A stretch of 64,000 nucleotides of DNA from Prototheca cutis (GCA_002897115.2 BCIH01000005.1:436009-500008); one strand, 5' to 3'. Shown: positions 35,702 through 48,700, counted from the stretch's first letter. Numbers and translations are program-made. The notes: generated from the sequence alone by a model not told the origin.

Positions 35702-36109
35702 ACGGAACAGGAAATATGTCTACGAAAGGCTCGTTGGAGTTAAGAAAGGTGTTGCAGAAAGCGATTTGATGGAGTCCCGCCTTGCAACGGAGTGGTAGCG
35801 GAACTCACGCCATGAGGCCCGAGGGCACCGGCAAGGTACGTTTCCAGGCCCCAACCAGGCCGTATATCTCGCAAATACTTACCAAAATACAAATATCGTT
35901 TCCTCATCGTGTTTGGTTGACGTGGGGATGGTCTAGAAGCCCCGACTTCGGGCCCCGGGGGCAGCTGCCCTTGAACACGCATTGAATCGGAGTTTCTGGA
36001 AAGTGTGAATAGACCCAAACCATCTGTCGGAACCGCCTGCACGGAGCGATCTACTTCTCAACTTCTCGGGTACAAACGTTACAGCCCCGCTCGCGATGTC
36101 GGTCTTCTC

Positions 36110-39100
36110 CTATCCCGGCAGCGAGGGTCTGTCCTCGGAGATGCAGGGTGCGCTGCCCCTGTGCAGGGCTGCCAGGTATGCAACGTGCAGGGCAGCCACA
36201 TACAGCACCACGATCCACTCCCGCGTGTTTAGCCTGCTCTTCACGGCCAGCGCCCTCACCCTGCCCGTCCTGGACAGCCCAGTGGTGCCGCCTGGTCTGC
36301 CTGCGTCCTGCTGCTGCTGGCGTATCAGGCGATCGAGACCCCCACTCTCCAGTCCCAGCCCAGCTAGGCCGCGATCCTGGGGTGGGGGTGGTGGGGGAAC
36401 TGCAGTTGTTTGCACCGGGCCTGGCACCTCCTTTGCCGCTTCCAGCTCTGCCCCAAGCTCCTCCACCTGAAGCATAAGGCAGCGCCATGTCTGCTGGTTA
36501 TTTTTTTGCGTGTTTTGAAGAGGGAACGGCAGGTGCCTGCGCGGCACCCTGCGCCGCGCAGGCACCACCCGCAGTTATTCGGGGCCTTAACCACCGCCGC
36601 AACTCTGCTCTCCAGCAGCCCCAAGCGCATCAGCATCAGCAGAAAACGACATTCATCATTAAAAACACGGCGACCACTTCCTCACCCTGGCTCGAGCTTC
36701 AGCGGCCCGGGTCTCCGACTCCTGCAGTGCCGCCTCCGCTGCAGCTGCCCGCTGCTGCGCCGCCTCCCGGCCGAGCCTGGCCTCGGCAAGACCCGCCTCG
36801 ACGCTCGCCAGTTCGGCAGAATGTGCCTCTGCCATCGCCTCACGCTCGGCCTTCGATTCCGCCGCCAAACGCTCTGCGCCTTGCCGTGCTTCTAAGACGT
36901 CGGCCTGTGCTGCTTCCGCACGGCGGGCGTTCTCGATGGCCTGCGCCTCTGCCGCGGCCAACGCCCGCTCTGCGGCCGCGGCACGAGCCTCCAGCGCGGA
37001 CTGCCGCACCGCGCTTTCCTCACGAAGCTCGCCCACCTGTTTCCCCACGTTTTCCCTGGCAACCTCCAGCTGGCCCTCCAGCTCCTCTGCTGCCTGCCGG
37101 GCGGCTGCCTCTGCCGTGCTGAGCTCTTCCACCCTGCGTGTTTATTTTGTGTGGGTTTCTTCAGAAGGCTAACTGACTAGGTGACGACCGTGATGATGCC
37201 ACACCGTGTTTCCTCCAGAGCCCCGCACGCGGATGTTGACAGGGGGCGAAGGACCCGGGGCACAACAGCCTTCATTGACCTGTCATGCTCCACCCACCCA
37301 CACACACACACACACACGCGCGCGCGAGAAAATCGCCACAAAAAAAATGCAAACCGTGAACGCAGTCGCTCCTCCTGCGCTTCCCACTCGCCGACATGTG
37401 CGGCAATGGCTGCCTGCAGAGCGTCTTGGAAAGAGCGTGCACGGCGCTCGGCCTCCTGACGCATCTGCTCGCAGCGTCGCTCTGCCTCTGCCCGCGCGGC
37501 GCGCTCTGTCTCTGCCTCCGCCAGTCCATTCTGCNNGGTTTTACAGGGAAAATGCAGTGCCATATCGGTGCATCAGAGGGGGAACCCACTGGCGTTTTGT
37601 GGCAAGCACAGCAAATGCATACAAACGGCCGCGCCCTCATCCCAGGCCTCCCAACTGACCTGACACAGCTGCTCCGCTTCATGCTGTGCACGCTGTGCGG
37701 CGCCCAGCTCAAACTCCAGGGCCTCCTTTTGCTGCACCAGGGCAGCAGCCTCTTGCCGAGCAGCTTCCACGGCCGCGCCTGCCACACTGGCGGCATCGTC
37801 CGCGGCTCGCACCCGGGCCTCCCGGGTCTCCGCCTCGGCCCGCACTGTTCGCAGTTCCTCCTGCAGCACTGCCAGCGTCGCACGGTGCGCTGCATGCAGT
37901 TCATCAAGCTCCGCTGCGTGTCGCCGCTTGGTCTCGGATGCAGCCTGCTGCAGCTCGGCGACCCTCGTCTCGCTGGCGGCCAGCTGCTGCCCCGCGCCGT
38001 CCAACTGGTCTGTCAGGCCCGAGCACTGGTCCTGCGACAAACGCAGCTGCTCCCGCGCACGATCCGCCGTCTCCTCCGCGGCACGCCGCCTGTCCCGCGC
38101 CTCGGCCAGCGCAGACGCCTGGCATGCCACCTGGCGCATTGTGATGACAAGGGGATGCACGGTGTCAAGAGGAATTGTGTGTGCTTGAGAATCAATGGAT
38201 AGGTCTTTTGCATTCGGTGGCAGTACATGCACAAAGATGGGATCAAAATATCCTCTAAAAACACCCACCCACCCCTACGTACTTGGGCTTCCAAGTCCTG
38301 GAGTTGTTGCTCCAGGGCCGCAGCCAGACCGTGCACACCCACGGCGGCCATGACCGGAATTTCGTCCCTTTGCTCCAGACCATCACCTGATGGGTCGTGC
38401 TGCCCATTTGCACCAGTGCTGGACTTGGCATCTGCTGTTGAATGTGCAAACTCTGTCATCCCCTCTTCAAGCGGCTTCTCCCCGGCATCACCATCAGGGA
38501 TGGCATTGCTGGAAGTGGACCGCGGCTCCAATGCACCTTCTCCTTTCCGGGGATCTCCTGCTGATGAATCGCTTCTTCCTGACACATCCACACTGCCATC
38601 GCTGGCACCTCTCTCCGTCCCCGCAGCGACACCGTTTGAAGGAGCCGGCCGGTGGGTGGGCACAGCCGCCTTGAGGGCACTCAGCGCTTGCCGGGCGGAT
38701 GTCATGACGGCTCCACGGGCGTCCACTACAGCCCTTGTCTCACCCTCAGAATCCGAAGAAGAGCTGCAGAGGGTCTGGAAGCGAGTCTCTGTGGCATCAT
38801 GGCTGCAGTGCAGTGAATGGAACCCCGCCCCAAACCACACACCATTTTCTTACTGTCGCCTTGCCCCAGGAACTCCCCACGCACACGGCCCAACAGACAG
38901 AATGTCAAGAAACAGGCCACAGCCCCACACCCGCGCACACCTTGTGGCGTCATCGGAATCAGCGTTTTGCTCCACATCAAAGCCGCCCACATCCCACGCC
39001 GTGAAGGAGGGGCCAGCCTGCGCTTGAGAGAGTGGGCCTCAACGGGAGTTTCTACGTCATTCTCGTGCATGGCAAGGCATTGGAAAACCTGCTACACGCT

Positions 39101-39410
39101 GCCACGGCAATTCATAGTGCCCGTGAAACCTTTTTGGGGCTCTGGTCCTGGCGCTGTCTCCTGGAACCGGCTCTCCTGGCTAGCTGCTTGCCCTGCAGTG
39201 TCATGAGGCATGATTGGTCCACCGTGCTCTGACCTCCGACCGCCGAATCATGCCCTGCAGTGCACAGTACAATGTAAATCAATATAAATAAAAGAATCCA
39301 TCCCATCGTACTGCTGCTTTGGCTTCTACAACTTCAGCAGCGGCCTGCTGCCGGAGGTCGTTCACCCCGTCTGCAACTGCCTCCCGCAGCGACTGCAGTC
39401 CTTGTAGCAT
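36110..39410 (-). CDS. Golgin-like coiled-coil protein with C-terminal membrane anchor
   Basis: Seven exons, all in phase: 39410-39312, 39017-38941, 38763-38283, 38130-37660, 37530-37355, 37133-36686 and 36466-36110 (702 aa). The N-terminus is acidic with a Ser-Asp block. Residues about 195-590 are almost pure coiled coil (Ala/Glu/Gln/Arg heptads). The end has a single hydrophobic segment (WIVVLYVAALHVAYLAALH) preceded by RRLNTRE-like basic residues and followed by a short lumenal tail. This is the layout of golgin-84/GC1 and CASP, tail-anchored tethers of the Golgi rim. Two N at 37535-37536 fall in the intron beside the exon 5 acceptor. TGTAA lies about 30 bases past the stop. Which golgin it is remains open. 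Confidence 0.82.
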
Positions 39411-39514
39411 GGTCCCAGATCACGCAGGCATGCTCACGAAAATTGAAAAAACATGCATAATACTTGCACCCGTCCCTGTCTTGACGCTGCTGTGCTGTGC
39501 CGGTGTGTACCGTG

Positions 39515-39875
39515 CAGGGCAAAAATGATGAAACCTTTCCGAGATCCGTCGACTCCCACCTGCACAGCAAGGGCATGTGTTTCAGACAAGATGCCTGTTG
39601 GACCGCATTCCCTTGCCACGTCGCTCAGAGGATGGGTTGGGTTCCTTCTGATAGCAGGGCAGGTCGCGCAAGGAGGTTTTAGAAAGTCCTGGACATTGAG
39701 CCTGGCATGACACCTGCTGCAACTCGGTGGCTCATCATTGAGGTGGTCGACCTTCCTATTGCCCTGTGGGGGGTGACAATTCACAGCCATCCGTGATGCC
39801 CAGTAAACCCCTGGGTGATGTGACGCTGTCGCTGGCTGAGCTGGTTGCATTATTTTTGCCCTGCATGGTAGAATA
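39515..39875 (+). repeat. Interspersed repeat, copy C
   Basis: The most compact copy of the family also seen at 1060-1240 (inverted) and 11240-11810. It runs from GGGCAAAAATGATGAAACC to the end block GGTTGCATTATTTTTGCCCT and sits between the divergent flanks of the golgin start and the gamma-CA end. Confidence 0.85.
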
Positions 39876-40056
39876 TCCAGTCGCGGGCCCGGCCACTCTG
39901 GGGCAGCCACACTGCGGCAGTTCCCGGTCAGGACGGGGACAGATTAGGTCCTTTGTTCCATGTCCTCAAACGACCTCCCCCCGGTTAAAACCCTGTCAGT
40001 TTCAGATCTCTTCGAGATTTTTACAACAGGCAGCATGGATAGCATGGCATCGCCGC

Positions 40057-41397
40057 TCAGAGCAGGCCCTTGGCCCGGGCAATGTCTTCCAACGTGCCGC
40101 TGTTCTCCTTCAGGTGCTCCGCAGCCACGTTGACATAGTGCTCCGCCGACTCTGTCATTTGTTGATTGAGAGGGATGGTGTGAGCAGAAATGACGATGCC
40201 AGGTGGCTGTGAATCAAACAACCAAGTCGTGCCAATTTCCTTGGGGCAGAGGGCCGCTGCCAGACGTGTGCCGGAAGGGAACGCTTCCCCCGCAATTCGG
40301 CCTGCTATCCACATGCCCTTTCCGTTCGACAACAAAACACACACACACATACACACAGGCACCTGCAAGGAATGCAGACTCCTGGGGCTTGAGATCGCGC
40401 AGGAAGCGTGCGGGGTTGCCACCCCAGATCTGGCCGGCCGGGATCTCGGTGCCGGGATTGACCACGGCACCTGCAGCCACCATGGCACCCTTGCGCACCT
40501 GCGGTCGCGCATGGTTTTGCCAAGTGGTATTCTTTACATGCGTGCCTGGACCAATTCATCACGCGACAGTAGCAGCCAAAGCGACGATGGTTTCAAGCCG
40601 CCTGATGGGCCCAGCCCCCCCAAATCCACTCACCACGGTGCCCTGGGCGAGCGTGGCGCTCATGCCGATGAGGACCTCGTCCTCCAGGGTCACGCCATGC
40701 AGCGCCACCTTGTGCCCAATGGTCACGCGGTCCCCGATGATCGAATCAGCGTCGTGCTCGCCCGGCGCCGCGGCCGCCGTCCTCACCAATGTGCCGTCTT
40801 GAATGTTGGTGTCCGCACCCACGCGAATCGACCCGGCATCGCCTGCATTGCATTTACATGTAATTATTGATTCGGGCTCAAGAGTGCGTGGTGCGGGCAG
40901 GCACAGAGGCAGTGCAACTGGTCACCAACCAACGCGCAACCTGTTCCCGTTGGCATCCAGTGCCGGGGCCCACCCAGGTAGCCCCGACCTCACAACTGCC
41001 GCTGCATTCCCTGCACAAGCATGCATACCCTTGACCACGCTGCCGTAGAAGACGGAGGCCCTGGGTCCCAGGCTCACATCGCCCACCACCGCGGCGTTGG
41101 GGGCCACGAAGGCACCCGAGCCCAGGGTGGGCTTGCGGTCGAACAGGTTGAGCAGGGGCCTGTGCCGGTTCACTGCGGGGGATCGGGGGATTGGGGGACA
41201 TGTGCACCAAACAATCATTGCAACGTGCAGCGACAGGCGGGGTCGCCCTCCCCGATCGTCCACTCACGCTCTTCACGGAAGGCGTAGCTGCCCTCCAGCC
41301 TGCTGCCGGCACGGTCCAGTGCCTGGCCCGTCTCCCGCAGCGCAAAACCCAGGCGGTTAAGGAACCGCCCCACTCCCGAAATAGCACCGGATGCCAT
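40057..41397 (-). CDS. Gamma-type carbonic anhydrase-like subunit of mitochondrial complex I
   Basis: Five exons, all in phase: 41397-41268, 41172-41029, 40842-40634, 40498-40363 and 40151-40057 (237 aa). The N-terminus matches plant gamma-CA (LGFALRETGQALDRAGSRLEG). The left-handed beta-helix hexapeptides follow: LGSGAFVAPNAAVVGDVSLG, NIQDGTLVR, GDRVTIGHKVALHG, EDEVLIGMSATL, GQIWGGNPARFLR. Gamma-CAs form the trimeric matrix domain of plant and algal complex I. Of the three zinc His, the two in GHKVALHG are kept. The first, in the usual NIQDNSLVHV, is Arg here (LVRT), so catalysis is doubtful. TGTAA lies about 35 bases after the stop on the coding strand. Confidence 0.93.
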
Positions 41398-41752
41398 GGC
41401 TGCTACGCAGATACCGAGCACAGGCACAGCGCGCTGGTGACACCCGGGACGAGGCGGTGCACGGTCGGGCTCTCGGGTTCACGCCCTACAGCGGTCGCCG
41501 CCCGTCAGAAAGCCTCTCAACAATGCACAATAAAGGGTGTGAGTCGGGCCACGAGCGATGGCGCGCGAATTTGGCTGACTGCAACGGTGGACTAGGGGGT
41601 TTACGCATGTTGGCTTGGTGCCATGAGATGTCCCCCGCAATGGAGCGTGGGAGCCCCCAACAGCCTGCCTCAGTCTAGCGTCAAAGTTGCCTCCAAAAAT
41701 ATCAAGCATTGCAAACTCTACATGCAACTGTGGAAAGGAGTTCTGGTGGCGC

Positions 41753-41961
41753 CTACAAGAACCACTCTCCTTCTAGGAATGACTTTACGGAGCCGGACGA
41801 GAGGCCCTCCAGCTTGTAGCTATACAGCAACCCACTCGCGGTGGCCACCGTCAGGGTCATCCAATCATGTGCCGATGCACCCGTGCCATCGTCCCTGTGT
41901 AATTTGGTTTGTTGTCAGGTGTAAACGGAACCAGGGTCGAGAATGTGGTGCAATGGCTGTG

Positions 41962-42001
<40 letters not shown>

Positions 42002-42021
42002 TGCCAGGACATCAATGCATG

Positions 42022-42061
<40 letters not shown>

Positions 42062-43941
42062 NNNNNNNNNNNNNNNNNNNNNNNNNNNNNNNNNNNNNNN
42101 NNNNNNNNNNNNNNNNNNNNNNNNNNNNNNNCCCCCCCCCCCCCCCCCCCCCCCCACCCCCTTTTGGGATTGACAGATAAAACATCCACAGCTCACCCTT
42201 CTTGCCGCAGGGACAGCGCACAGGCGGACGCAGATGGCTTGCCGCCCAGTCGAATGGTGTGCAGGCAGCGGGCTGGCTCCACTGCCCGGACAATCGTGGT
42301 GGGCAGCACTGAGCTCAACGCTGCTGCGGCTGCCAAAGATGCACTGGGTCGCCTGCGGTGCGGGGAGCAGGGCAGTACACCATCGCATCATACCGCGCAT
42401 GCTGTTGCTGCTGCTTGTACTCCTGCTACGACAACACTGCAGGTGCCCCGCTCACATCACCCTCACTCCCACTTCAATCCCACCCCCGAGGAAACCTTCC
42501 ATCTCGAGAAATCGTGCCCCACACACACCGCTCCAGTTGCGCAGGGGGCAGGCGGAAGATATGCACGGTGCCGTGATTGGAAGAGGCACAGAGCACCGGC
42601 GGCTGCACGGCAGACGGGGAGAACGCCAGGCCCGAGATACGTGCAGGCATGGACCCCCGCCGAAAGGCCAGTACACGGTCGGGGGCGGCGGGGCAGTGCA
42701 CCCGGATCACCGTGCCCTTTTGAGACGCTGAGGCCAGCAGCGTGCCGGCATCGTTCCACGCCAACACAGCCTGCATGGATGGGTGGGGGGTGGGGGGGAC
42801 GAGGAATGAGACTGGCAAGGGCCATGCAGAGGCCAGGCGCATGCACCACCTCCCGCCAAGCCCATCAACGCCCACCAACCCCTCTCTGCATAAAGCGCAC
42901 CAGAGGGGTGCGGTGTCCGGGCATTTCACCCAACACCGTGGCTCTGGATGCGGAGATGTCATACACCCTGATCGCCTCGCCCGCCTCGCCTGCAGGCAGC
43001 ACCAGCAGCGAGTGCGGCTCGGCTGAAGCTGTCAATGCCGACACACCCTGTGTGAGGCCGGGGGGGTGGGGGGATGGATTTGTCCCCGGTTGGTGTTCGC
43101 AAAGAGTCGCGTGGCATTCAACGACCACCTGCTGCATTCCAGATGCAGACCTTCTTGCTACATTTCAGCTTAGCCAAGCAAGAGAAAAAAGCTGGGAGTT
43201 GGGCCCCTCGAAAACAGCCAGACGAATCTCCGTACCTCCTGGTTGATTCCAGTGTCGATGGTGTGCAGGAGCTCCAGTGTCTCCAGGGCATACACCATCA
43301 CCCGGCGCTGCAACACTACGACCAGCCTGCAGAGACAACCTCGGCATCATGGCAGTGGGTTGCGCCGACAGTGCCTTGGCGCCCCTGGCCGGAGCGTTGA
43401 TCGGTTCAGCTGGCCCCAGGACTGCCTGTGTTCCATGCAGACAGCTCACCCCAGGCTCACCTCTTTCGATTCAAGTGCAGTGCCAAGACCAGGGAGGGAA
43501 AGGACAGACTCTGGATGGCCGAGTTTGAATGCGTGTTGAACAGGGTCAGGCGCCGAGGGCTCAGTGTGGGCTGCTCCCCAGCACCCACATAAGCCAGCAA
43601 GCTCGTGCAGAACAGCATGCCCACGAGGCTGCAAAGGTGATGGAGGGTTGCGGGTCAGTGCCTGATGCCCACTCCGCAGCTCAGCCAAGTCCACAAGCAA
43701 AGGTCACCCCCAGACCCAGGAGCCACCACCGCAAGGCCAGCGCAACCCACCGCAAAAACAGCCGCCGGCACCAAGGTGCTCACCTGATGGCGCCAATATC
43801 GAGCCGAAATGCACGCTTGTGTTGTTCAAGACTGAACACCCGCAGGCCCGTCATGTCTGACACCACCACGCATGTGTTGTCCTGGTTGAAGGCGATGTGG
43901 AGCAGCGCGGAGCCCCGCTCCGCGCAGTGGAAGGCTGCCAT
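41753..43941 (-). CDS. ATG18: ATG18/WIPI PROPPIN autophagy protein
   Basis: Seven exons, all in phase: 43941-43784, 43628-43461, 43326-43236, 43047-42901, 42770-42529, 42352-42197 and 41894-41753 (367 aa). The beta-propeller blades read LLHIAFNQDNTCVVVSDMTG, LVVVLQRRVMVYALETLELL, GTLLASASQKGTVIRV, ISGLAFSPS and LCASSNHGTVHIF. The phosphoinositide-binding FRRG motif is present (LAFRRGSMPA). The last blade is LTVATASGLLYSYKLEG. ATG18 proteins bind PI3P and PI(3,5)P2 and recruit ATG2 to growing autophagosomes. The last intron contains long C runs and a 70-N assembly gap. WIPI paralogue assignment is not possible by eye. Confidence 0.93.
41963..42155 (+). repeat. Poly-C tracts with 70-base assembly gap in ATG18 intron 6
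   Basis: C runs occupy 41963-42001, 42024-42061 and 42132-42155, with N at 42062-42131. The gap is probably unresolved homopolymer. On the sense strand of ATG18 the runs are poly-G. Confidence 0.9.
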
Positions 43942-44262
43942 GCCGCCCGACCTCCAAGAGTCACATTATAGCATGACACCAACCTTGAAGCAGCATATGA
44001 ACTGTTTAGAAACCTGGGATGCAAGGAACCCGGTGACGCATGAGGGCTTTTGTGGTTTCTGGGCGAGATCTGGCAAGGTAGCTCGGCCTGATCTGATCAC
44101 TTCCTCGGGTGCTTGCGAAAATGTTTGATGGCAGAATCCCGTCGCCATTGCATGCGATCTGGGCAGTACAACACTGCATTGCCTCTGGATTGCCGAGGAT
44201 GCATCACTACTTTGATTTTTTTCTTAGAAACATTCACTTGCTGGGCTTTGTAGTCCCTCGCA
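43942..44262. other. Divergent promoter spacer between ATG18 and the RNase M5-like gene
   Basis: About 320 bases separate two head-to-head start codons, so it should hold both promoters. I saw no clear TATA or other motif. Confidence 0.5.
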
Positions 44263-45255
44263 ATGTGCCAGTTTCGCAGTGTGGGAAGGCGTGTGGATGG
44301 GCCCACGCAGCAAGCAGGGCACCGGCCTTCCAGGATGGTCCGCCCGGCGCACGAGGGACGGCAAATGTGCAGAGATGTGCCATTCAAACCCTCCAGACTA
44401 CCATATTACGACAAGATGGTGGTCGTGGAAGGCCCCAGCGACCGGCTAGCAGTGCTCAGAAGCGTGCGCGCCAAGGCGAGTTGGGGGCTGCTGGAGCTCG
44501 AGTGGGCAGTGCCTGCCCTGCACCTTTCCTGCAGGCGCACAGGGCATGTGTCCGTCGAACACAGGATTACAATGTACTGATGTCCCACAACCCCCGCTGC
44601 TCAGGTGTTTGTGCTGCATTCGGCCACCAAGGCGCTGGGCCCCAGGTCAACCCAGACATGGACGGCGCTGCAGGATGCCGCGGCCAGCGCAGCCGGTGTG
44701 ACGGTGCTCATGGACCCGGACGTCGCCGGTCGACAGGCCCGCAATGCCGTGGACAGCACGCTGCCAAAATGCTGGCATGCCTTCATCCCAACCCGGCAAT
44801 GCACGGCCGGCATTGCCGGCAGGTTGCATGAGGAGGGGAATGTGGGCGTGGAACATGCCGCTCCAGCGGCCATCCTGGCTGCCCTGCGGGGCGCGAGACA
44901 GAGTGCAACAGGGCGCCAGGAGTTCTCGCGAGCAGTTCTGGAGGACCTCGGCCTGGTCTCGCAAGGTATCGGCCCCGTCGCCGCCACATCAGCACAGGTA
45001 TGTTGGCAAAAAGCCAGCGGCTGACACCCTGGCGGTCATACCACTCTCTGCACCTGACCATAATGCCTCTTGATCAAACACCTGCCGCCACAGGCACCTC
45101 AGACGGGGAGCGCCGTAGCGAGGAGGGCTTTCCTGTGCGATGAGCTTGGCCTGGGCATGTGCAACGGGAAGCAGCTGCTGAAGCAGCTCAATCTTTATGG
45201 TTTTACGCGCGGTGAGGTGGAGGGCGTCCTGGCATCTGCGAGCTTGCCGCAATGA
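44263..45255 (+). CDS. RNase M5-like Toprim protein, probably organellar
   Basis: Exons are 44263-44475, 44605-44997 and 45094-45255, all phase 0, giving 255 aa. After an Arg-rich, transit-like leader of about 50 residues comes the Toprim fold: YYDKMVVVEGPSDRLAV (catalytic Glu), GVTVLMDPDVAGRQAR (DxD), KCWHAFIP, and the M5 signature GNVGVEHAAPAAI. The C-terminal helical part ends with GMCNGKQLLKQLNLYGFTRGE, again typical of RNase M5. Bacterial M5 trims the 5S rRNA precursor. A plastid or mitochondrial 5S/rRNA maturase role is inferred. Intron 1 starts with GC (AAG then GCGAGT). Confidence 0.88.
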
Positions 45256-45712
45256 CAGCATCTCCCCTCCCTTCCCTGGATTGTCTCGACTGATACCTTG
45301 CTTCATGGGGCTGTTGCACGTCCCACCGGAGCCGGGCGCATCCACTGCACCCCGGCCACCGGCTGACTGACCAGAAACAACGCAAGGACAATCTACGCGT
45401 GAAAAATGGCTTGGGCTAAAGGCACATGCTTGGCAGGCAAGCACGGTGGTGAAACATTTTGTTCAAGAACACTCGGGGGATGCTACGGACAGGAACCAAC
45501 AAAAGCGACGTTCACCCAAGCGTCGTTCTCGGACAAGAGCGGGCCATGGGACGACGCTGTCGGGCCCTCGCTACGACAGTCTCTACAAGTGTCACTGCAC
45601 ATGACAGTGCAAAGGCCAAAACGCACCCATGGGCTTACTTCGGACACACAACCTGCAACTCCCCATGTCGATGACGGGTGGGCGGGCCATTCCCTCAACA
45701 CCACCCAGAAAC
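45256..45712. other. Spacer between convergent RNase M5-like and APP1-like genes
   Basis: About 450 bases of 3' flanks. No gene is visible. Confidence 0.5.
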
Positions 45713-48700
45713 CTACACCGCAGCAGTGAACCGCGAGCTGGCCTCCGAGTTGGAGGGTGAAGGCTGCTTGGCGGCCGCAGCAATCTCCGCGCCCGGCGCG
45801 GCCTCTGGCTCGGCCAGCAGTTCCACGTGCAGCCCCGGGGGTAGCAGGCTGTTGGCCAGGCGGACGTCGTCGTTGAGCTGCTGCAGGGCCTGCGACAGGC
45901 GCTGGCCAGCGCTGCGGCCCGCATACCGGCCCCAGATGTGCATGAAGTCGGACTGCGCGGTGCGGGCAATGCGATGCAGCGCCGGCGCATCCAGCAGGCC
46001 CAGCGTAAACGCCTGGGTCAAAAAATGTTTGGGCATGGTGTTGTGTGTGGAAAAGTTCTAAATCTACCCGGATGCACATGTGCAACTAACAACAAAGCAT
46101 TCCACAAAGAAAACAACAAGACTGGCCTCACCTTGGCTGCCATGCCGACATGTGTGGCGTGAAAGTAGATGTTGCGGCCGGCCCAGATCTTGAGCGCATC
46201 CTCCTTGCTCATGCCCTCCTCGCCTTCGCTGCTCGGCTGCGGCACCAGCATGGAAAACGTGGTCCGCAGCGGGACCACACGGTGGATGAAGCAGGCCATC
46301 AGTCGTGACTCAATCTCCCTGTCGCCGGCTCCAGACCGTCCGGGTTCGCCCGCTGGCCGAGCTGCACTGCCGTCCTCCGAGGGAGCAGCAGTGCTCGCCG
46401 TGCCTTCTGGCCACTGCTGCTCAGTGGAAGAGTCTCCCTCCGCCGAACCCCCTTCTGTCTCTGATGCAGCGTGCCTCTCCACAGCCTCTTGCGCAGCTGA
46501 CGTCGCATCGTCGGCCATCGACGGGCTCTCCCCAAACGCACGGCCCCGCGGCAGCATGGTGGAAACAGCCAACTCGGTTTTGGGCTGTGCAGCACCGACT
46601 CCGCTCTTCACCGGTGCATCAGCGACGACCCCGCCGGCCAGCAAGGCAGTGCTGTCCACGCTGGGCGCCCGGGCCCCCGCCGCGAGCCTGTCGGCCACGT
46701 CACCCCTCGGCGCCAGGTGGTGCTGGGGTTGCAGCACAGCAGAGCTGTCAGGAACATCCGCACCGCCACCATTCACGGCGGCGATGTCGTGGCGCGCGAC
46801 GAGCTCTTCCTCGACGGCCCGCGCGGCACGGTGGGGCTCGGCGACCGCACGTGCGGCGACGCGCCCGGCGGTCTCCGCCCCCGGCCGCAGGCTGGCCCAC
46901 AGCACTTCGGCCGTGAGCACGTCGCCTTGGCCATTGTCTCCAACGAGCACCAGCGTGGCTTCGGGGTAGATGGCCGCGTACTCCCGCGCCCTGCTCAGTT
47001 TTTTTGCTGCCAGCATCTGGGCCATGGCCACTGCGGCCGCTGCCGAAGCCGGCGCCCGCGTCAGGACCTCTGCCGGGGGACTCAGCAGCCGTAAATAACT
47101 CAACAGCGCGCGGGGGCCCGACCCCAGGCTGCCTAACAACATGGAGGGCGAGGCGTCCAGGTCCCCCCGAGCCACCGCGGGCGCAAAGTATCGGCGGTGC
47201 GCCTCGGCTTCCGTCATGCCCTTGTACGATTCGGGGCGCGCCGACAGAAATACGAGATTGCTGCCTTCCTGGTGCGGCCGGCCCCGTCGCGGCCGGCCAC
47301 CCAGACCGCCCGCCAGGTCGCCAGAAGACGACCCGGCGCCCAGCAGGCCCAGCGCCGCGGACCCGCCGCCGCCCTGGTAGAAAAAAGACGGCGCACGCTG
47401 GAGCAGCGCGGTGCGCGGTCCTCGCGGCAGCAGCGGCGACCCACCCTCGGGTGCGAGCATGGGCGTCGCCGTGCCGCCCAAAGGGCTCGCCCCCCCGACC
47501 CCGGGACTCAGCAACGCCGACTCCGACCAGCTGCCTGCTGGCACGGCGGGCAGCGCGCGGCTGCGCAGCGGGATCTGGATCGGTGCCAGCGATGAGCCTG
47601 CAGTACTGCCCAAAGCGGCCTGTGTGCTTGTCGCCGTGCTCCCCCGGCCCAGTCCAGGAGGCAGCGGCGGCAGCGTGAGTCCTGACCCCGTGGGCGTCTC
47701 CCACCCTGACCTCGGGACGCCTGTACCACCGGTGCCTGCTTCACGCCCCGCACCGGCCACTGCCGACAGCGCTGCCGTCAGTGCAGAAGGCTGCATCAAC
47801 ACTTCGCCACGCGACAAAGGGCTGATCCCCTGGGTGCCCTCGGGTGTGGCACTGTGTTGCTCTTGAGCCTCGCCATCACCGCTCCTGATGCCACCCTCTG
47901 GCACCTTTGCCGCATCCGGGAAACGGAAGGGCGACTGATCGACGGTGCTCATCGCCGTCGTTGCTTCGCCTGCTGGTTTGGCGGCCTCAAACGATTCAGG
48001 CTTGGCATCACCAACGCTGCTCACTGCAGCGGCCTCGGCCATAGCCGCCGCACTGCTGACTTCGTCGTCATCACCGTTTTCTTTGCCAGCCTCGCCAGCC
48101 TGTTCGGTTGCGCGGAGGAGCGCTTGTTCGGCGTCTTCAGCCCTGAGTTGTGCATCGGCGGCGGCCAGGGCCCCCGCGTGGGCCGCGGCAAACGCTCGGT
48201 CCAGCTCAGCAAACAGGGCGAGCGCGCCCGGGTAGAAGCATTTCTTGGGGTACCGCGCGTCGACGCCCGCGGGCCAGTGCCCGCCCGAACTGAACAGCGT
48301 GTCGTCGATGTCCGACAGCACCTTGAGTACAGCCCCCGGGGGGGGGTCATCCAGGCGACAGTTGGCACGAAAGGCGGCCATGACGCGGCGGCCCTCGCGC
48401 GCAATGTGCGCCAGCACGTCCCTCTGGATCTCCCCCTGCAAGTCGGTGTACACCAGCTTGTAGCACGAGTGGTAGTCCCCGCCGTCGTCGATGTAGCCCT
48501 TGAGCCGCGTGAGTTCCAGCCCATGCGTGGCCAGGACCAGCTCACGCACCGCACGCTGGCGGCTGGCACGGTGACGCATGCCCAGTTTCTGAAACGCGTC
48601 CACCAGCGCCGCACGGGAGACCGTGGTCAGTTCAGACACGCGACCCCGGGTCAGCAAGTCGACCGTGTCCCGCGCCGCAACCTCCAGCAGCGCAGGCAGG

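Noticed and set aside
42164..43246. 360-codon open frame on the plus strand
   Set aside because: Antisense to ATG18, whose seven exons join in phase with clear WD/PROPPIN motifs.
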